This document shows positions 1-9,609 of a DNA stretch of 64,000 nt, piece after piece (the first letter of the stretch is position 1; every line of letters starts with the position of its first letter). The translations under genes and the position numbers were made by a program. The stretch is taken from positions 25,112,469 through 25,176,468 of the forward strand of contig CM043942.1 in NCBI GenBank assembly GCA_014529385.2. Direction: 5' to 3'. Source of the stretch: Adiantum capillus-veneris (lineage: Eukaryota > Streptophyta > Polypodiopsida > Polypodiales > Pteridaceae). Under the pieces are notes generated by a model. The model was not told the origin of the DNA. It ran no database searches and was given only the letters and a program-made list of their open reading frames with translations.

Positions 1-1062
1 TGAGATTTGGTAAGACAATTACTGGATTTGAAGTCATCTTTTCCTTTAAGAGGCGATGCTATCTTTGCAAAATTTCTGATAAACCTTCTGTAGTAGGAAC
101 ACAATCCCAAGAAGCTTCTGACATCGTCACAATCTTTAAGTCTGGCCATGTCTTAACAGCTTCGATGTTTGCGGGATCCACTCTTACACCATCCTTTGGT
201 ACTATGTGACCAAGAAAGTGTATCTCTTCTAGGAAGAATTCACTTTTCTTAGGATTGACAAGTAACCTGTGACTGCGCAGCTCTTCGAACACAATGGTCA
301 AGTGACCTATGCTCCTCTTCGTTCTTTGAATAGACTATCAAGAATGTCCCAACAAACTGTTGAGGCTATCATTCTGTTGAACGTGGCATGAGAATTTGTT
401 AGACCAAACGGCATCACTAGAAACTCATAGAGATCAAATGTCGTTCTAAACACAGTCTTGTGCACATCGTTTGGCCTTATACGAATCTTATGGTACCCAC
501 TCTTAAGGTCTATCTTGTTGAAAATTGCAGCACCCTCTAAACGATCAAGAATATCATCAATCCTTAGAATAGGAAACCTATTCTTGACGGTATTCTTATT
601 CAACACATGGTAATCAATACACATGCGCCATGAGCCATCCTTTTCTGTACTAGGAGCACTCGGGAGCAATAGGGTGATGAACTAGGCTGAATCATACCCT
701 TCTCTAATAACTCAACTAGGCTGAATCAGCCCCTTCTCTAATAACTCCTCAACCTGGCGCATAATCTCTTTCTGTTGCGCCGCACTAACCTTGTAGGGAG
801 GTCTATTTGGTGGGCTACACCCTGGCACCAAATCTATCCGATGATCCTCAAGTCTCTCTGGCGGTAATTGCGACGGTAATGAATCAAAAAAACAATCACT
901 AAACTCTCGCATAAATGTTGACCTTTCTTTATCTAGCACAGATAAATTTGATTGACAATTATCTGAAACATCACGTGCAAAAATCAAGTACACAGAAAGA
1001 TGATTCTTTATTACAGAAGTGATAGCCAAAGCAGATACAATAGGGACACACTCCCCTTTAAG
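1..1062 (-). pseudogene. Ty3/gypsy RT to RNase H fragment of element B, broken
   Basis: On the minus strand the sequence reads through a PR-RT linker (QLPPERLEDHRIDLVPG, about 870-830), then RT motifs ([12 protein letters not shown] changed to [48 protein letters not shown]) and, after about position 300, the RT thumb (KSEFFLEEIHFLGHIV). The RT catalytic segment that should read Y/F-x-D-D is replaced by VCWDILDS near 310-350, so the active site is lost, apparently by a small deletion with frame disturbance. A further frameshift near 145 moves the thumb/RNase H junction (SFLGLCSYYRRFIRNFAK) to another frame, and the left edge cuts the RNase H start. It is the downstream part of the element whose gag lies at 11394-12450. 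Family assignment is firm; linkage to that gag is inferred from order, strand and target-site evidence. Confidence 0.85.
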
Positions 1063-1064
1063 TT

Positions 1065-1404
1065 TTACATCCAAAACATCGGCTTTGCCCCTATGCTGAA
1101 GGGTGATGGTCTTGCTGAAACAATTAGGAGGCACCCTTCCAGTGGCATGATATAAAATTCCTGTGTGTCTAGATATGACTGAATATGCAAACGCAACTTT
1201 CCAATAATGAGAGTAACACACTCTGAGTGGCCAAGACATGCCAACCCCGCCTCTGCGGTGTACCCCATCTCTTCAGCTCTGATGCCCAACTCCATAGCTA
1301 ACTTTGGTGAGATAAAGTTTGCTTTCCCACCTAGATCAAAGAAGATGAGTGCCATCTGATCTCTGACTTTACCCGAAGCTCTACATAACTTACTGGCATC
1401 TGTG
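1065..1404 (-). pseudogene. Retropepsin-like protease region of element B
   Basis: The minus-strand frame reads MALIFFDLGGKANFISPKLA followed by a beta-rich stretch (GKLRLHIQSYLDTQEFYIMPLEGC), the layout of a Ty3/gypsy aspartic protease just ahead of RT. The active-site triad that is usually D-S/T-G reads D-L-G here, so catalysis is doubtful unless the family tolerates it. A frameshift near 1070-1100 separates this segment from the following linker (KADVLDVKLKGECVPIVSA). Upstream, an in-frame stop precedes DASKLCRASGKVRDQ. It lies between the gag remnant (7830-7938, then 11394-12450) and RT (1-1062) once inserted elements A and C are removed. The domain call rests on motif and position only. 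Confidence 0.7.
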
Positions 1405-1658
1405 CTTTATTTATCTTTCTCTTTATCATGTGAGTCAACTTGTAAGGTGCAACGAAAATGATGGTTGAACTTTGCTCAAGATGAGTTCTCCGAACTGTGC
1501 TCAAGGATTCCTTTTACTTACGGAAGGGAGAGCCTTCCGTTCCTTTAGTGAGAGAGTGCAATGGACACAAACAAAGTGATGAACACTGTGAATGAAGGTG
1601 CTGAGACTGAGAGATAGAGAGAGAAGAGAATACGACACCAGAGATGTTGTCAAACCCT
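1405..1658. other. Gag-protease spacer of element B
   Basis: No domain is recognisable. The stretch contains a GA/CT-rich patch (about 1595-1630) and ends at the insertion point of element C. In the minus orientation it links the gag tail at 7830-7938 with the protease. One minus frame stays open from the junction to about 1500 but does not look protein-like. Confidence 0.4.
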
Positions 1659-1663
1659 CCTCC

Positions 1664-2231
1664 CGTAAGCAGGCTACAGTGTCACTTTCAGAGGACACAG
1701 TTAGTACAGTTGGTCTAGGCTGTTTCACACTGGATGGACCCTCTCGGCTGGGCTGGGCTGGGAGTGACACGTGGCAGTGGCAGGGTACCGACGGTGGTCT
1801 AGTGGACATCGTGGCCAGGTCACCACATGGCTGACATTTATGAGCCGTTGGTGGCCCTTTATGGTGTTACATATGAGTAGTAGCGGTTGGTGATCATCAT
1901 CATCTTCTTCACCTTTGGTCCAGCATCGTTCTGGAGAGCAGTGAGTATACACAGAGCACGTCTTCACCATCCCTGCACATCTGAGCCTCGACACCCCATT
2001 GTACTTGTGAGTCGTGGGCTGGAGCTGAGTGCGCTGCCACGCCAGAGTCTGTATTGGTGCTTTGAGATAGTCGAGTCACTTGTTGTGGTCTACTCTACTG
2101 CTGCTGTTGTGTCTTTGTGAGCTAGGGTGTGTCTATTGTTTCCTGTTTTCAGCCTGTTTGAGTGAGATTGTCACGCACATTGCACTGAGGACCACCCACT
2201 GTAGAGAGCACGACACATTATCCGCGCTACA
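1664..2231 (+). repeat. 5' LTR of element C
   Basis: Matches 7250-7824 nearly base for base, from the AGGCTACAGTGTCAC start to the GCGCTACA end. The first bases are mutated relative to the other copy. The CCTCC duplication abuts it on the left. GT-rich patches in the middle are shared by both copies. Confidence 0.92.
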
Positions 2232-2242
2232 GGTGCTCTCAT

Positions 2243-2262
2243 TTTGGCGATCACGGTGGGAC
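2243..2262 (+). other. Primer-binding-like site of element C
   Basis: The stretch TTTGGCGATCACGGTGGGAC lies 11 bp after the LTR and resembles the TTTGGCG...GGGGAC primer-binding sites common in plant Ty3/gypsy elements, with several mismatches in the centre. The tRNA identity cannot be settled from the window. Confidence 0.5.
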
Positions 2263-2623
2263 CTCAAGTGAAATCTCACTCTGTGAGGTGCAAATCTTGG
2301 AGCTAGTTGGGTCTATCTAGCTCGCCGACCTTGCCTTGCACTGTTCTCCTCTCGCTTGGTCCAACTGTTCTCTCGCCCTAGTCATCTCTCGCTCTGGTCC
2401 AACCTGCCCTCGTCTCTGGTCTAGACCCCCTCGACCCTGGTCTAGTCCTCCTCGTCCCTGGTCCAGCCTGGTCTAGTCACTTGCCTGGTCTAGTCCTCCT
2501 CGTCCCTGGTCCAGCTTGGTCTAGCCTGGTCTAGTCACTCGCCTGGTCTAGTAGAGTCTAGACCAGTCTTCAGCCAGTTCAAAGTTTTCTTGCCCAAAGC
2601 TTGGTTGGTTTGGTGGTCGCTCC

Positions 2624-4003
2624 ATGACCCATACAAGGAGGTCAGTCAAGAGTCAAAGCGCCCTCCTGAGTCCTTTGAAGTACTACAATAGAAGACGACC
2701 CTTGGAACCTGTTAGAAGTCCATCAACCTCATCACCCATACCTCTACATACGGCATCATCCATTCCTCCCTCCGGTTCCACATCTTCCAGATCACCATCT
2801 CCAGTGAAGCTCTCTCCTATTCTGCTACAGCAGGCTAGTGAGCAACATGCTCAGCAAGGGGCCATGGAGCCATTGGCTAGCGTTTTGGCTAAGGTAAACA
2901 TCAAGTTCCCTACATTCAAAGGTCTCTCTTCAGAAGATGCTGACGACCATGCAAGGAGGTTTGTATCTCTTTGTAGGGTCGTGGTCTTAACAGGGAAGAT
3001 GCTTATTTGGTACTCTTTCCATCCACCTTTGATGGCTTAGCAGACAAATGGTACAGCCAGTTTGTAGAGAACCATTTTGCAACTTGGGCAGCCTTAAGAC
3101 AGCAGTTCTGTGCAGCTTTCCGGCGAGGTGACTACCAGGAGAAGGTGTTGGATGAGTTGGCCAACATGGTGCTCCAACCAGAGGAGACTTTTGCAGAACT
3201 TATGACCAAAACCAAGTCTCTGGTTGCCTAGCTTCCCCAGCAACGAGGTGAATTTATGGTTAAGAAGTGGGTAGAGAAGGCGCTTCCCAAAAGTTCTCAG
3301 CAAAAATTACGAGAGTCTCCGACCCGACGCCACTCTGGAGGAGTTCATCGCAGCTGCTACAAGGATAGAGGGGGCTAGGAAGCTGTTCACCAACCCCTCT
3401 CACATAGAGACCCCCTCTGTGTTTTTGGAAAGTCGTGCTGATCCTTTAACTTCTTTACGCAGGGAATTGGAAGCCCTAAAGTTACAGCGAGCTCTTCAAG
3501 AGGAGAGGTCCTTCTCTCTTAAACAAGAGAAGCCTCCACATCACGAGGCATTGGAACAGATTAAGCGCGAGCTAGAAGAGCTCAAGTGTCAGCAAGAGAC
3601 AAAGGCTACGGTTTGGTGTAGCTCATGCCGCTCTCCAGGGCACCCTCCACAGGAATGCCCCCTTCGGGTTTACTGCCACTTCTGTGAAAAGTCTGGACAT
3701 GAGGACAAGGATTGTTACTACCTCAAGGGATTGCGACAAATACAGCAAAGTCTTGGTCCTTCTCTTCAGCAAGGGCCAGCACCTGCATCCAACATGGTTT
3801 CTCCCTGTGGCCATCCACACCATATGCCACCTTTGCTGACAGCCCCTCCTATGCAAGGTATGCAAAGTACTTTTCCGTCTCAGAGCTTTTATCATACCCA
3901 TGCTCCCTCATCACCTCAAAGCTTCTATGCGTCCACCTCCAACTCAATGCACCAGGAGCAAGGACCACCTCACGTGGGCCCAGAGAGCCACTCTCGATCT
4001 TAG
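2624..4003 (+). pseudogene. gag of element C (capsid and two zinc knuckles), frameshifted
   Basis: The first segment (2624-3040) has a Ser/Pro-rich N-terminus, then the capsid-like beginning IKFPTFKGLSSEDADDHARRF. A frameshift near 3005 passes to FDGLADKWYSQFVENHFATW (3007-3231), the typical gag core; an in-frame TAG at 3229 interrupts it. The last segment (3419-4003) begins with a charged, coiled-coil-like stretch and carries two CCHC zinc knuckles, CSSCRSPGHPPQEC and CHFCEKSGHEDKDC, followed by a Pro/His/Met-rich tail and a stop. Gag would package element RNA in a cytoplasmic particle. The breaks mean this copy makes no full Gag, although the LTRs are young; the family was probably already dependent on helper elements. 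Confidence 0.85.
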
Positions 4004-4105
4004 CATTCCATCAAGTTCAACTCCCCCACACATTCTCACACCAGTGATACTCTGCCTGCAGCTGTTAACAAGCAATCCCCTAGTGCTCTGAAAGAATTTA
4101 AATCT

Positions 4106-5219
4106 TTGCTCTCCAATATTGATGAAGCTTTCTTGGAAGCAGTTTCCGATCTGCAGAAGATCAAGATACCAAAGGAACAACAGGTAGAAAAAGAGAAGCT
4201 TAAAGCAGAGACAGTCTTGAAGAACACCTACCAACAAGTGTCCCTTTATGACATGTTGCGGCTAGATGCAAATTTTAGAAGTGACACCCTTGCTGTTATT
4301 CAGTCACTTTATCCTGGAGTAGGTCCTAGTGGTGGGCACCTCCCAGTGCGACCATCAGAGTCCTATATGATATCTAATCCCGCTGCTCCACTCACTGATT
4401 ATAGAAGCCCTCGCCTGACAGTGTCCGTTTTAGGTCGGCAATTCTCAGGAGTGATAGTGGATGGTGGATCTGGCATCAGCCTGATGCCCGAGTTCACTAT
4501 GTTAGCTCTAGGTCTACAGCCTACTCGCCATGCTCCCTTCACAGTTACATTGGCCGATCAACGAACAGTATACCCAGTGGGCATCGTGGACAATGTGCCT
4601 CTGTAGGTACAAAACTTTACTTTTAACTTGGATTTTGTGGTGGTTCGTCTTCCCCAGGTTGAGGGCGGATTTCCCTTGCTTATTGGAAGACCATGGCTGC
4701 GACACACTAAAGCACTCTACGATTGGGGAAATGATGCAATGTGGATACATACTTCTGGCTCCTCGATGCAACCCATTCTCTTAGAAGGTGGTATGGATCC
4801 CGTGGTGCAGCAAGTTTCTTTGTCAATGGAAACCAAACCTGAACAAGACCAGCCTGCTACACCTAAAGGGTCAGATGAAGATCTGCTGGAGTGGTTGGAG
4901 GCTACCAAATCTATGCCTTGTTATGGAGTCTCTATTCACTCTTTGCATGAAGGTACACCCTCTTCAAATGGTGCCACAGTAACTACGCCAAATGAGCCAC
5001 CTGAGCCCATGAAGAAGTATAGAAGCAATAAGAAATCTCCTCTACAGGAGTTCACACCCTCTCAAACATCAACACCTTTGGTGTCTGCTTCTCCGACCAG
5101 AACAAAGCTCTCCTTTGTGTATAGCAAACTCCCTTCACAGAGCCCGTCCTGCAAGATGAATTCTAAGATCAGGATTGCTGTATTGCTCATGGTAGCTGCG
5201 TGCTCATTATTTGCAACTA
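4106..5219 (+). pseudogene. Retropepsin-like segment and C-terminal tail of element C
   Basis: The frame opens with a charged helix (about 35 residues) and then shows a retropepsin fold signature: LTVSVLGRQFSGVIVDGGSG with active-site-like D-G-G, then TLADQRTVYPVGIVDNVPL. A stop at 4604 interrupts it; the same frame then continues with LPQVEGGFPLLIGRPWLR, the flap-distal motif (I/L-L-G-R-P-W/F). The D-G-G triad departs from D-T/S-G. After the protease comes a 120-residue Ser/Thr/Pro-rich tail and, just before the C-rich tract, a short hydrophobic stretch (KIRIAVLLMVAACSLFATIW). No RT or integrase motif follows on this strand. The protease call is good; a role for the tail is unknown. Confidence 0.75.
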
Positions 5220-6102
5220 TTTGGCCTATCCCCCTCTCCCCCTCACTACCCCTCGCCTTACCCTCCCCCTCACCCCCTCGCCCTAGTCCCTCACGCTCCC
5301 TCCCCCCTCACCCCCTCACCCTCGCCCTACCCTCCCCCTCACCCCCTCGCCCCTAGTCTCTCTTCCCCTCGCCCTCGCCCTACCCTCCCCCTCACCTCCT
5401 CGCCCTACCCTCCCCCTTGCCTCCTCGCCCCTAGTCCCTCACCCTCCCTTTCCCCTCTCGCCCTCGCCCTACCCTCCCCCTCGCCCTCGCCTCTCATCCC
5501 CTCGCCCTCCCCCTACCCACCCCCTCTCGCCCCTAACCAGTCCCTCACTCACCCTCGCCCCTACCCACCCCCCCACCCTCGTCCCTACCCACCCCCTCAC
5601 TCCCTCTCGCCCCTACCCACCCCTCCCTACCCTCGCCCCATCATCCCCTCGCCCTCGCCCTATCCTCCCCCTCGTCCTAGTCCACCCCCTCGCCCTTCCC
5701 CCTCCTCCCCTCGCCCTCGCCCTACCCTCCCCATCACCCCCTCGCCCTCGCCCTCGCCCTATCCTCCCCCTCGCCCCTCGTCCCTACCCACCCCACCCCC
5801 TCTCGCCCCTACCCTCCCCCTCACCCCTCGTCCCTACCCACCCCACCCCCTCTCGCCCCTACCCTCTCCTCCCCCCTCGCCCCTACCCACCCTCTCCTTC
5901 CCCTCGTCCCTAGCCAGCCCCCCTCGTCCCACCCCTACCCTCCCCCTCCCTTGGCCTTTGCCTAGTTCCCCCTCGCCCCTACCCACCCCACCCCCTCTCG
6001 CCCCTACCCTCCCCTTCTCCCTCGCCCCTACCCACCCTCTCTTGCCCCTCGTCCCTAGCCAGCCCCCCTCGCTCCATCCCTACCCTCACCCTCCCTTGGA
6101 AT
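5220..6102. repeat. C-rich degenerate tandem tract (CCCTCGCCCTACCC-type units)
   Basis: About 880 bp made almost entirely of C runs of 3-6 separated by TA, TCG, TCA or AC, with no A/G-rich interruption. Units such as CCCTCGCCCTACCC and CCCCTCGCCCCTACCCACC recur with varying length. The complementary strand is a long series of G runs separated by 1-4 bases, compatible with many G-quadruplexes. An open frame across it would give a Pro/Ser/Leu-rich protein but only as a by-product of the repeat. Confidence 0.95.
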
Positions 6103-6757
6103 TGTGATGCTATTGCTTGTTTGGCAAGCATGCTTGTCAATTCGACTGAAGGTTTGCAAGATTACAGAATTGCGTAGAAAACATGGAATTCCCATAGTCA
6201 CGGCAACATCCTCCATTGTGTGAAAACAAGGTCCATAATCATGGGTAGCAACAAAGATATGATCCCTTCATTTTTTGCGATTCCAGTATGGCATTTTCCT
6301 AGAGACAAGCTTCACAGCTGACCCTAATAGAGATCGGGCATGCCCTAGTGAAGGGAAACCTGATGTTGTGCTGAAATTGCAAGATACATAAACTGGCATA
6401 AAAAAGTAGTCTGCCTCTACAGGCTCTAAAATCCTGACAGGACTAGAAAGAAATCTCTGATGTATGGCGACTTCGGCAGCAAATAGATGGTTGGAGCATT
6501 GGTCATCTTTCAGCCAATCCGTATTGAAAGAGGACGGAAGGTTATAATTGTAGATCTTGATGTCATTGGACAAGCCCAGTGGGTTAATCAACCCATTGCT
6601 GACTGCTGAGCTATAGTTCTGAAGACTATCTGACTTATCTACATGCACCTCTTTCAATCCACCTTTAGGCCTAGCCAACACAAATCTCTCTTCCTTAAGG
6701 TCCATGATGGAGAGCTTTGACACGGAGCCCGAGAAAACGGTACTACTGCCAACTTCC
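6103..6757 (-). pseudogene. Captured fragment of a GT47 exostosin-family glycosyltransferase gene (FRA8/IRX7/F8H-like)
   Basis: On the minus strand about 218 codons read as the first half of a plant GT47 glycosyltransferase of the FRA8/F8H type, a Golgi enzyme family involved in glucuronoxylan synthesis. Diagnostic stretches are IKIYNYNLPSSFNTDWL, HLFAAEVAIHQRFLSSPVR, EADYFFMPVYVSCNFSTTSG, FPSLGHARSLLGSAVKLVS, then, after one in-frame TGA at 6268-6270, DHIFVATHDYGPCFHTMEDV and LRNSVILQTF. No intron is visible over the span. The N-terminal anchor and the C-terminal UDP-sugar-binding half are absent. The fragment is antisense to element C and bounded at both ends by the C-rich repeat (5220-6102 and 6758-6795), so it was captured inside that tract. 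The single stop and the truncation make it a pseudogene. Confidence 0.85.
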
Positions 6758-7249
6758 ACCACTCGCCCCTATCTAGCCCTCCCTACCCCCTCAGCCTCAG
6801 CAATTTTTTCGGGTTATTGTCATCTCTCCTTTCGAGCTTATGGTCATCCCTCCTTGCGGTGTTACTCGGCCTTATGGTCATCCCTCCGTTCGAGAAGAGT
6901 GTTGTTGCAAAAAGTGTGGCAAGGTTATCTGCAAGCATGGACCATGTCATTTTCCTCTCACTATGGTTATCAGTAATAAAGATGCGCTGGATCCAAACCG
7001 AGCATATCTCTTTGCTGTGGAGCTTTATTCTGTTTAGCCAATTGGATTCTTGGATTATGCAATCATACTGAGTCCCGCCTATCCAAAGGCTTAAAACGTT
7101 TGCAAGCAGTACAATGTGTCTAAACTCCACTCTTGGGCCTAGAACTGCTTCAAGAAATATGTGCAGATGCAGTACCTAAGGGTTTTCTTTCATAGTTTTT
7201 TCAGTATTTCCTCTCACCGAGACGGTGAGCGGTCTTGTGGCGGGCAACC
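6758..7249 (+). other. 3' interior of element C, no domain recognised
   Basis: The first ~38 bp are a continuation of the C-rich repeat, showing that the GT47 fragment interrupts it. Next come two similar copies of TTATGGTCATCCCTCC around 6838-6890. One plus frame (about 6840-7037) is Cys-rich (EECCCKKCGKVICKHGPC) but matches no family I know. No clear polypurine tract was found next to the 3' LTR. Confidence 0.4.
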
Positions 7250-7824
7250 TGTAGCAGGCTACAGTGTCACTTTTAGAGGACACTGTTAGTACAGTTGGTC
7301 TAGGCTGTTTCACACTGGACGGACCCTCTGGGTTGGGCTGGGCTAGGCTGGGCTGGGAGTGACACGTGGCAGTGGCAGGGTACCGACGATGGTCTAGTGG
7401 ACATCGTGGCCAGGTCACCACATGGCTGACATTTATGAGCCGTTGGTGGCCCTTTATGGTGTTACATATGAGTAGTAGCGGTTGGTGATCATCATCATCT
7501 TCTTCACCTTTGGTCGAGCATCGTTCTGGAGAGCAGTGAGTCTATACACAGAGCACGTCTTCACCATCCCTGCACATCAGCCTCGACACCCCATTGTACC
7601 TGTGAGTCGTGGGCTGGAGCTGAGTGCGTTGCCGTGCGAGAGTCTGTATCGGTGCTTTGAGATAGTCGAGTCACTTGTTGTGGTCTACTCTACTGCTGCT
7701 GTTGTGTCTCTGTGAGGTAGGGTGTGTATTGTTTCGTGTTTTCAGCCTGTTTGAGTGAGATTGTCACGCGCATTGCACTGAGGACCACCCACTGTAGAGA
7801 GCACGACGCATTATCCGCGCTACA
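7250..7824 (+). repeat. 3' LTR of element C
   Basis: Starts TGTAGC and ends GCTACA and is followed directly by CCTCC, the right copy of the target duplication. It has an extra GGCTGGGCTA-type unit near 7335 compared with the 5' copy. Confidence 0.92.
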
Positions 7825-7829
7825 CCTCC

Positions 7830-7938
7830 AAGGGCCCCACTCTCTATGGCGAGAGCAGTCTACTTATGATTGCACAAATCTCTACAATGCTTGGATTTGC
7901 CGATGATGTCGACGACGATGAGGGCGACGACGAGACGG
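7830..7938 (-). pseudogene. Gag tail of element B between insertions A and C
   Basis: Only about 110 bp separate the right duplication of element C from the left duplication of element A. If A is removed, leaving one GCTGA, the gag frame of B (CPQRKHQ at 11394-11420) continues here as PVSSSPSSSSTSSANPSIVE and on for about 15 residues to one TAG. This is the kind of Ser-rich linker found between zinc knuckle and protease. The uninterrupted frame supports the excision model. Confidence 0.65.
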
Positions 7939-7943
7939 GCTGA

Positions 7944-8823
7944 AATCTGAAAATGCTAAGGGCTAAAATTTGCAAATCTTTATCTGCTGAATTCTGACTC
8001 TATGTCGGTGACGACGGCGATGACGACGATGCAACGACGACGCGCTGAAAACGCAGATGCTGAAATCTGTGTTTTCCGGGCTGAATCTGCAAACCGCGCT
8101 GGATCTGACCGTGCGGCGAGGATCTGCTACGGGAAGGTGAGATCTGCGAGGTTCGGGACTTCTGTGGGTACTGAATTCTGAAAACTGAAAAGGCTGGTCT
8201 TCTTGTTGGTTCCGTTGCGGTAGATCTGCAAAACGCTGAAATGCGTGGCAGATGCAAAAACGCTAGGGCTGAAAATGGTCTGGCTGTGGGTAATCTGCTA
8301 ATGTTAGGGCTGATCTGCTGTCTACTGTAGCCGTGAATCTGCAAGTGCAAAAACGCTGGCTGATCTGATGCAAAAACACTAGGCCTTCTGCAATGCTGAA
8401 AACGCTAGAGTCGTCGCGGGGGTTGGTCTTGCTGAGAAGTTGCCTGTTGAGCAAGGTGCTCGTGCTGCCTCTTCTACCAGAAAGTGCTAGTGCTAGGTTT
8501 GCTTATATACAAACTTAGCAAAATTGCCTACCTACTTTTCAACAAAAGTCACTTAAAAATAATAAGTGAAAAATGTCAAAAATAGGGAATATAGGTCTAT
8601 GCACTATAAAATTGCTACTGATGGATCTGATAGGAATCTGATGGTCATGCTGTGTGCAACCAGAGGATGTGTATGTAATCTAAGTGTCTGGACATGCACG
8701 ATCTACGAACAGACTCACAAAAGTGCCAGATCACTTTCTATTCTAGACTGACTTGACTGCACTGAACCTTGATCATGCTGTAGCTTGTCCACTGACACAT
8801 AGGGTTGGATGTGTCACGTGACA
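7944..8823 (-). repeat. 3' LTR of element A (left copy)
   Basis: Matches 10597-11386 from AATCTGAAAATGC to GTGTCACGTGACA, and is rich in GCTGAAA/AACGCT repeats. It carries about 89 bp (roughly 8710-8800) that the other copy lacks. TTGCTTATATACAAAC near 8500 could be a TATA region on either strand. Confidence 0.85.
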
Positions 8824-8835
8824 TCCCCTCCTTTT
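8824..8835 (-). other. Polypurine tract of element A
   Basis: On the minus strand AAAAGGAGGGGA directly precedes the LTR start TGTCACGTGACA. It would prime plus-strand cDNA synthesis. It lies at the end of a short minus frame (YLTLKRRG). Confidence 0.75.
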
Positions 8836-9600
8836 CAAAGTGAGGTACTGGTACTGAACTGTATGGCGTCGAGGGAGATCGCCAATAACATCCAGAATTT
8901 TGGAAAGGACTCTTCGTCGGCCATCTTTGATGCGTGGGTCATGCGATACTTGAACTTCATAAAGGTCTGCAATGCCTTCTTCTTTTGGATGGGCCGAAGG
9001 CGACACAAAGTCTTTTGTGGCGCCTTCAATGCTTCATTTTCGTCTATGGACGTAGGTCCACCTTCTTCAAGAATCTCCGAGGCTGAAAATTCCTAAAACC
9101 ACTTCCAACACAAAAACATGAACATACCCATTGCATGTAAAGTGACTAGAAAAAATCTCGTCTTATCTAAAGACTGTGCATGCAATGTAGATGAACAAAT
9201 AGACGGATTGCCAACCCATTCACCACACACACGCAAACAATGAGATCGAATCTTGTGTTTCTGATCTAAATCAATCAACTGTGGCAATTCTCAACGGAAA
9301 TGCCCATGCTTGGTGCTCATACTTTCTTGCGCTCTTTCTACGACTGTGTCATGCCAAGGGAGAGACATGGAATGTGACTTCCTTGAATGCATACTTTTCA
9401 GCTTTTCATGAATCATCCGTGCTCATCCATGAGTGAAACGTGCTCAACGTACAATATGTCATGCCTAGGAAAAGGGATCACATAAAGACGTTGACTAAAA
9501 TACAGGAAACGATCACGAATAAAACACTTGAACAATGCGTGCTCACTAATCCTATGAACACATAATACTTCCTATGAGGGTTCCTTGGACCTAGGCTCGA
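8836..9600 (-). other. 3' interior of element A, unrecognised
   Basis: A short minus frame (about 9006-8830) reads EEGIADLYEVQVSHDPRIKD and ends in the polypurine tract; it might be the relic of a retroelement C-terminus but I cannot name it. The rest (9100-9600) has stops in all frames. Confidence 0.35.
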
Positions 9601-9609
9601 GAGCCAAGA

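Larger units (their letters stand above)
1664..7824 (+). mobile_element. Element C: non-autonomous LTR retrotransposon with captured host gene fragment
   Basis: Two direct LTR copies (1664-2231, 7250-7824) flank a 5-kb interior. The 3' copy begins TGTAGC and ends GCTACA, a 6-bp terminal inverted repeat; the 5' copy starts with a degraded version (CGTAAGC). The same five bases, CCTCC, stand at 1659-1663 and 7825-7829, a perfect target-site duplication. The interior holds a primer-binding-like site, gag with two zinc knuckles, a protease-like segment, then an ~880-bp C-rich tract and an antisense GT47 fragment where RT, RNase H and integrase would be expected. About 20 differences over ~560 bp separate the LTRs, so the copy is fairly young although its gag is already broken; mobilisation in trans is the likely explanation. 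It sits in the gag-protease spacer of element B. Confidence 0.9.

Noticed and set aside
5220-6102. Degenerate telomere sequence (CCCTA units)
   Set aside because: CCCTACCC occurs but CCCTAAA does not; the unit is CCCTCGCCC/CCCTACCC.
5211-6107. 298-codon Pro/Ser/Leu-rich open frame, extensin-like at first sight
   Set aside because: It is the translation of the C-rich DNA repeat; C-rich repeats stay open by composition. No signal peptide or SPPPP periodicity that is independent of the DNA units.
6840-7037. Cys-rich peptide in element C as a zinc-finger protein
   Set aside because: EECCCKKCGKVICKHGPC has no spacing of a known finger and the frame is short.
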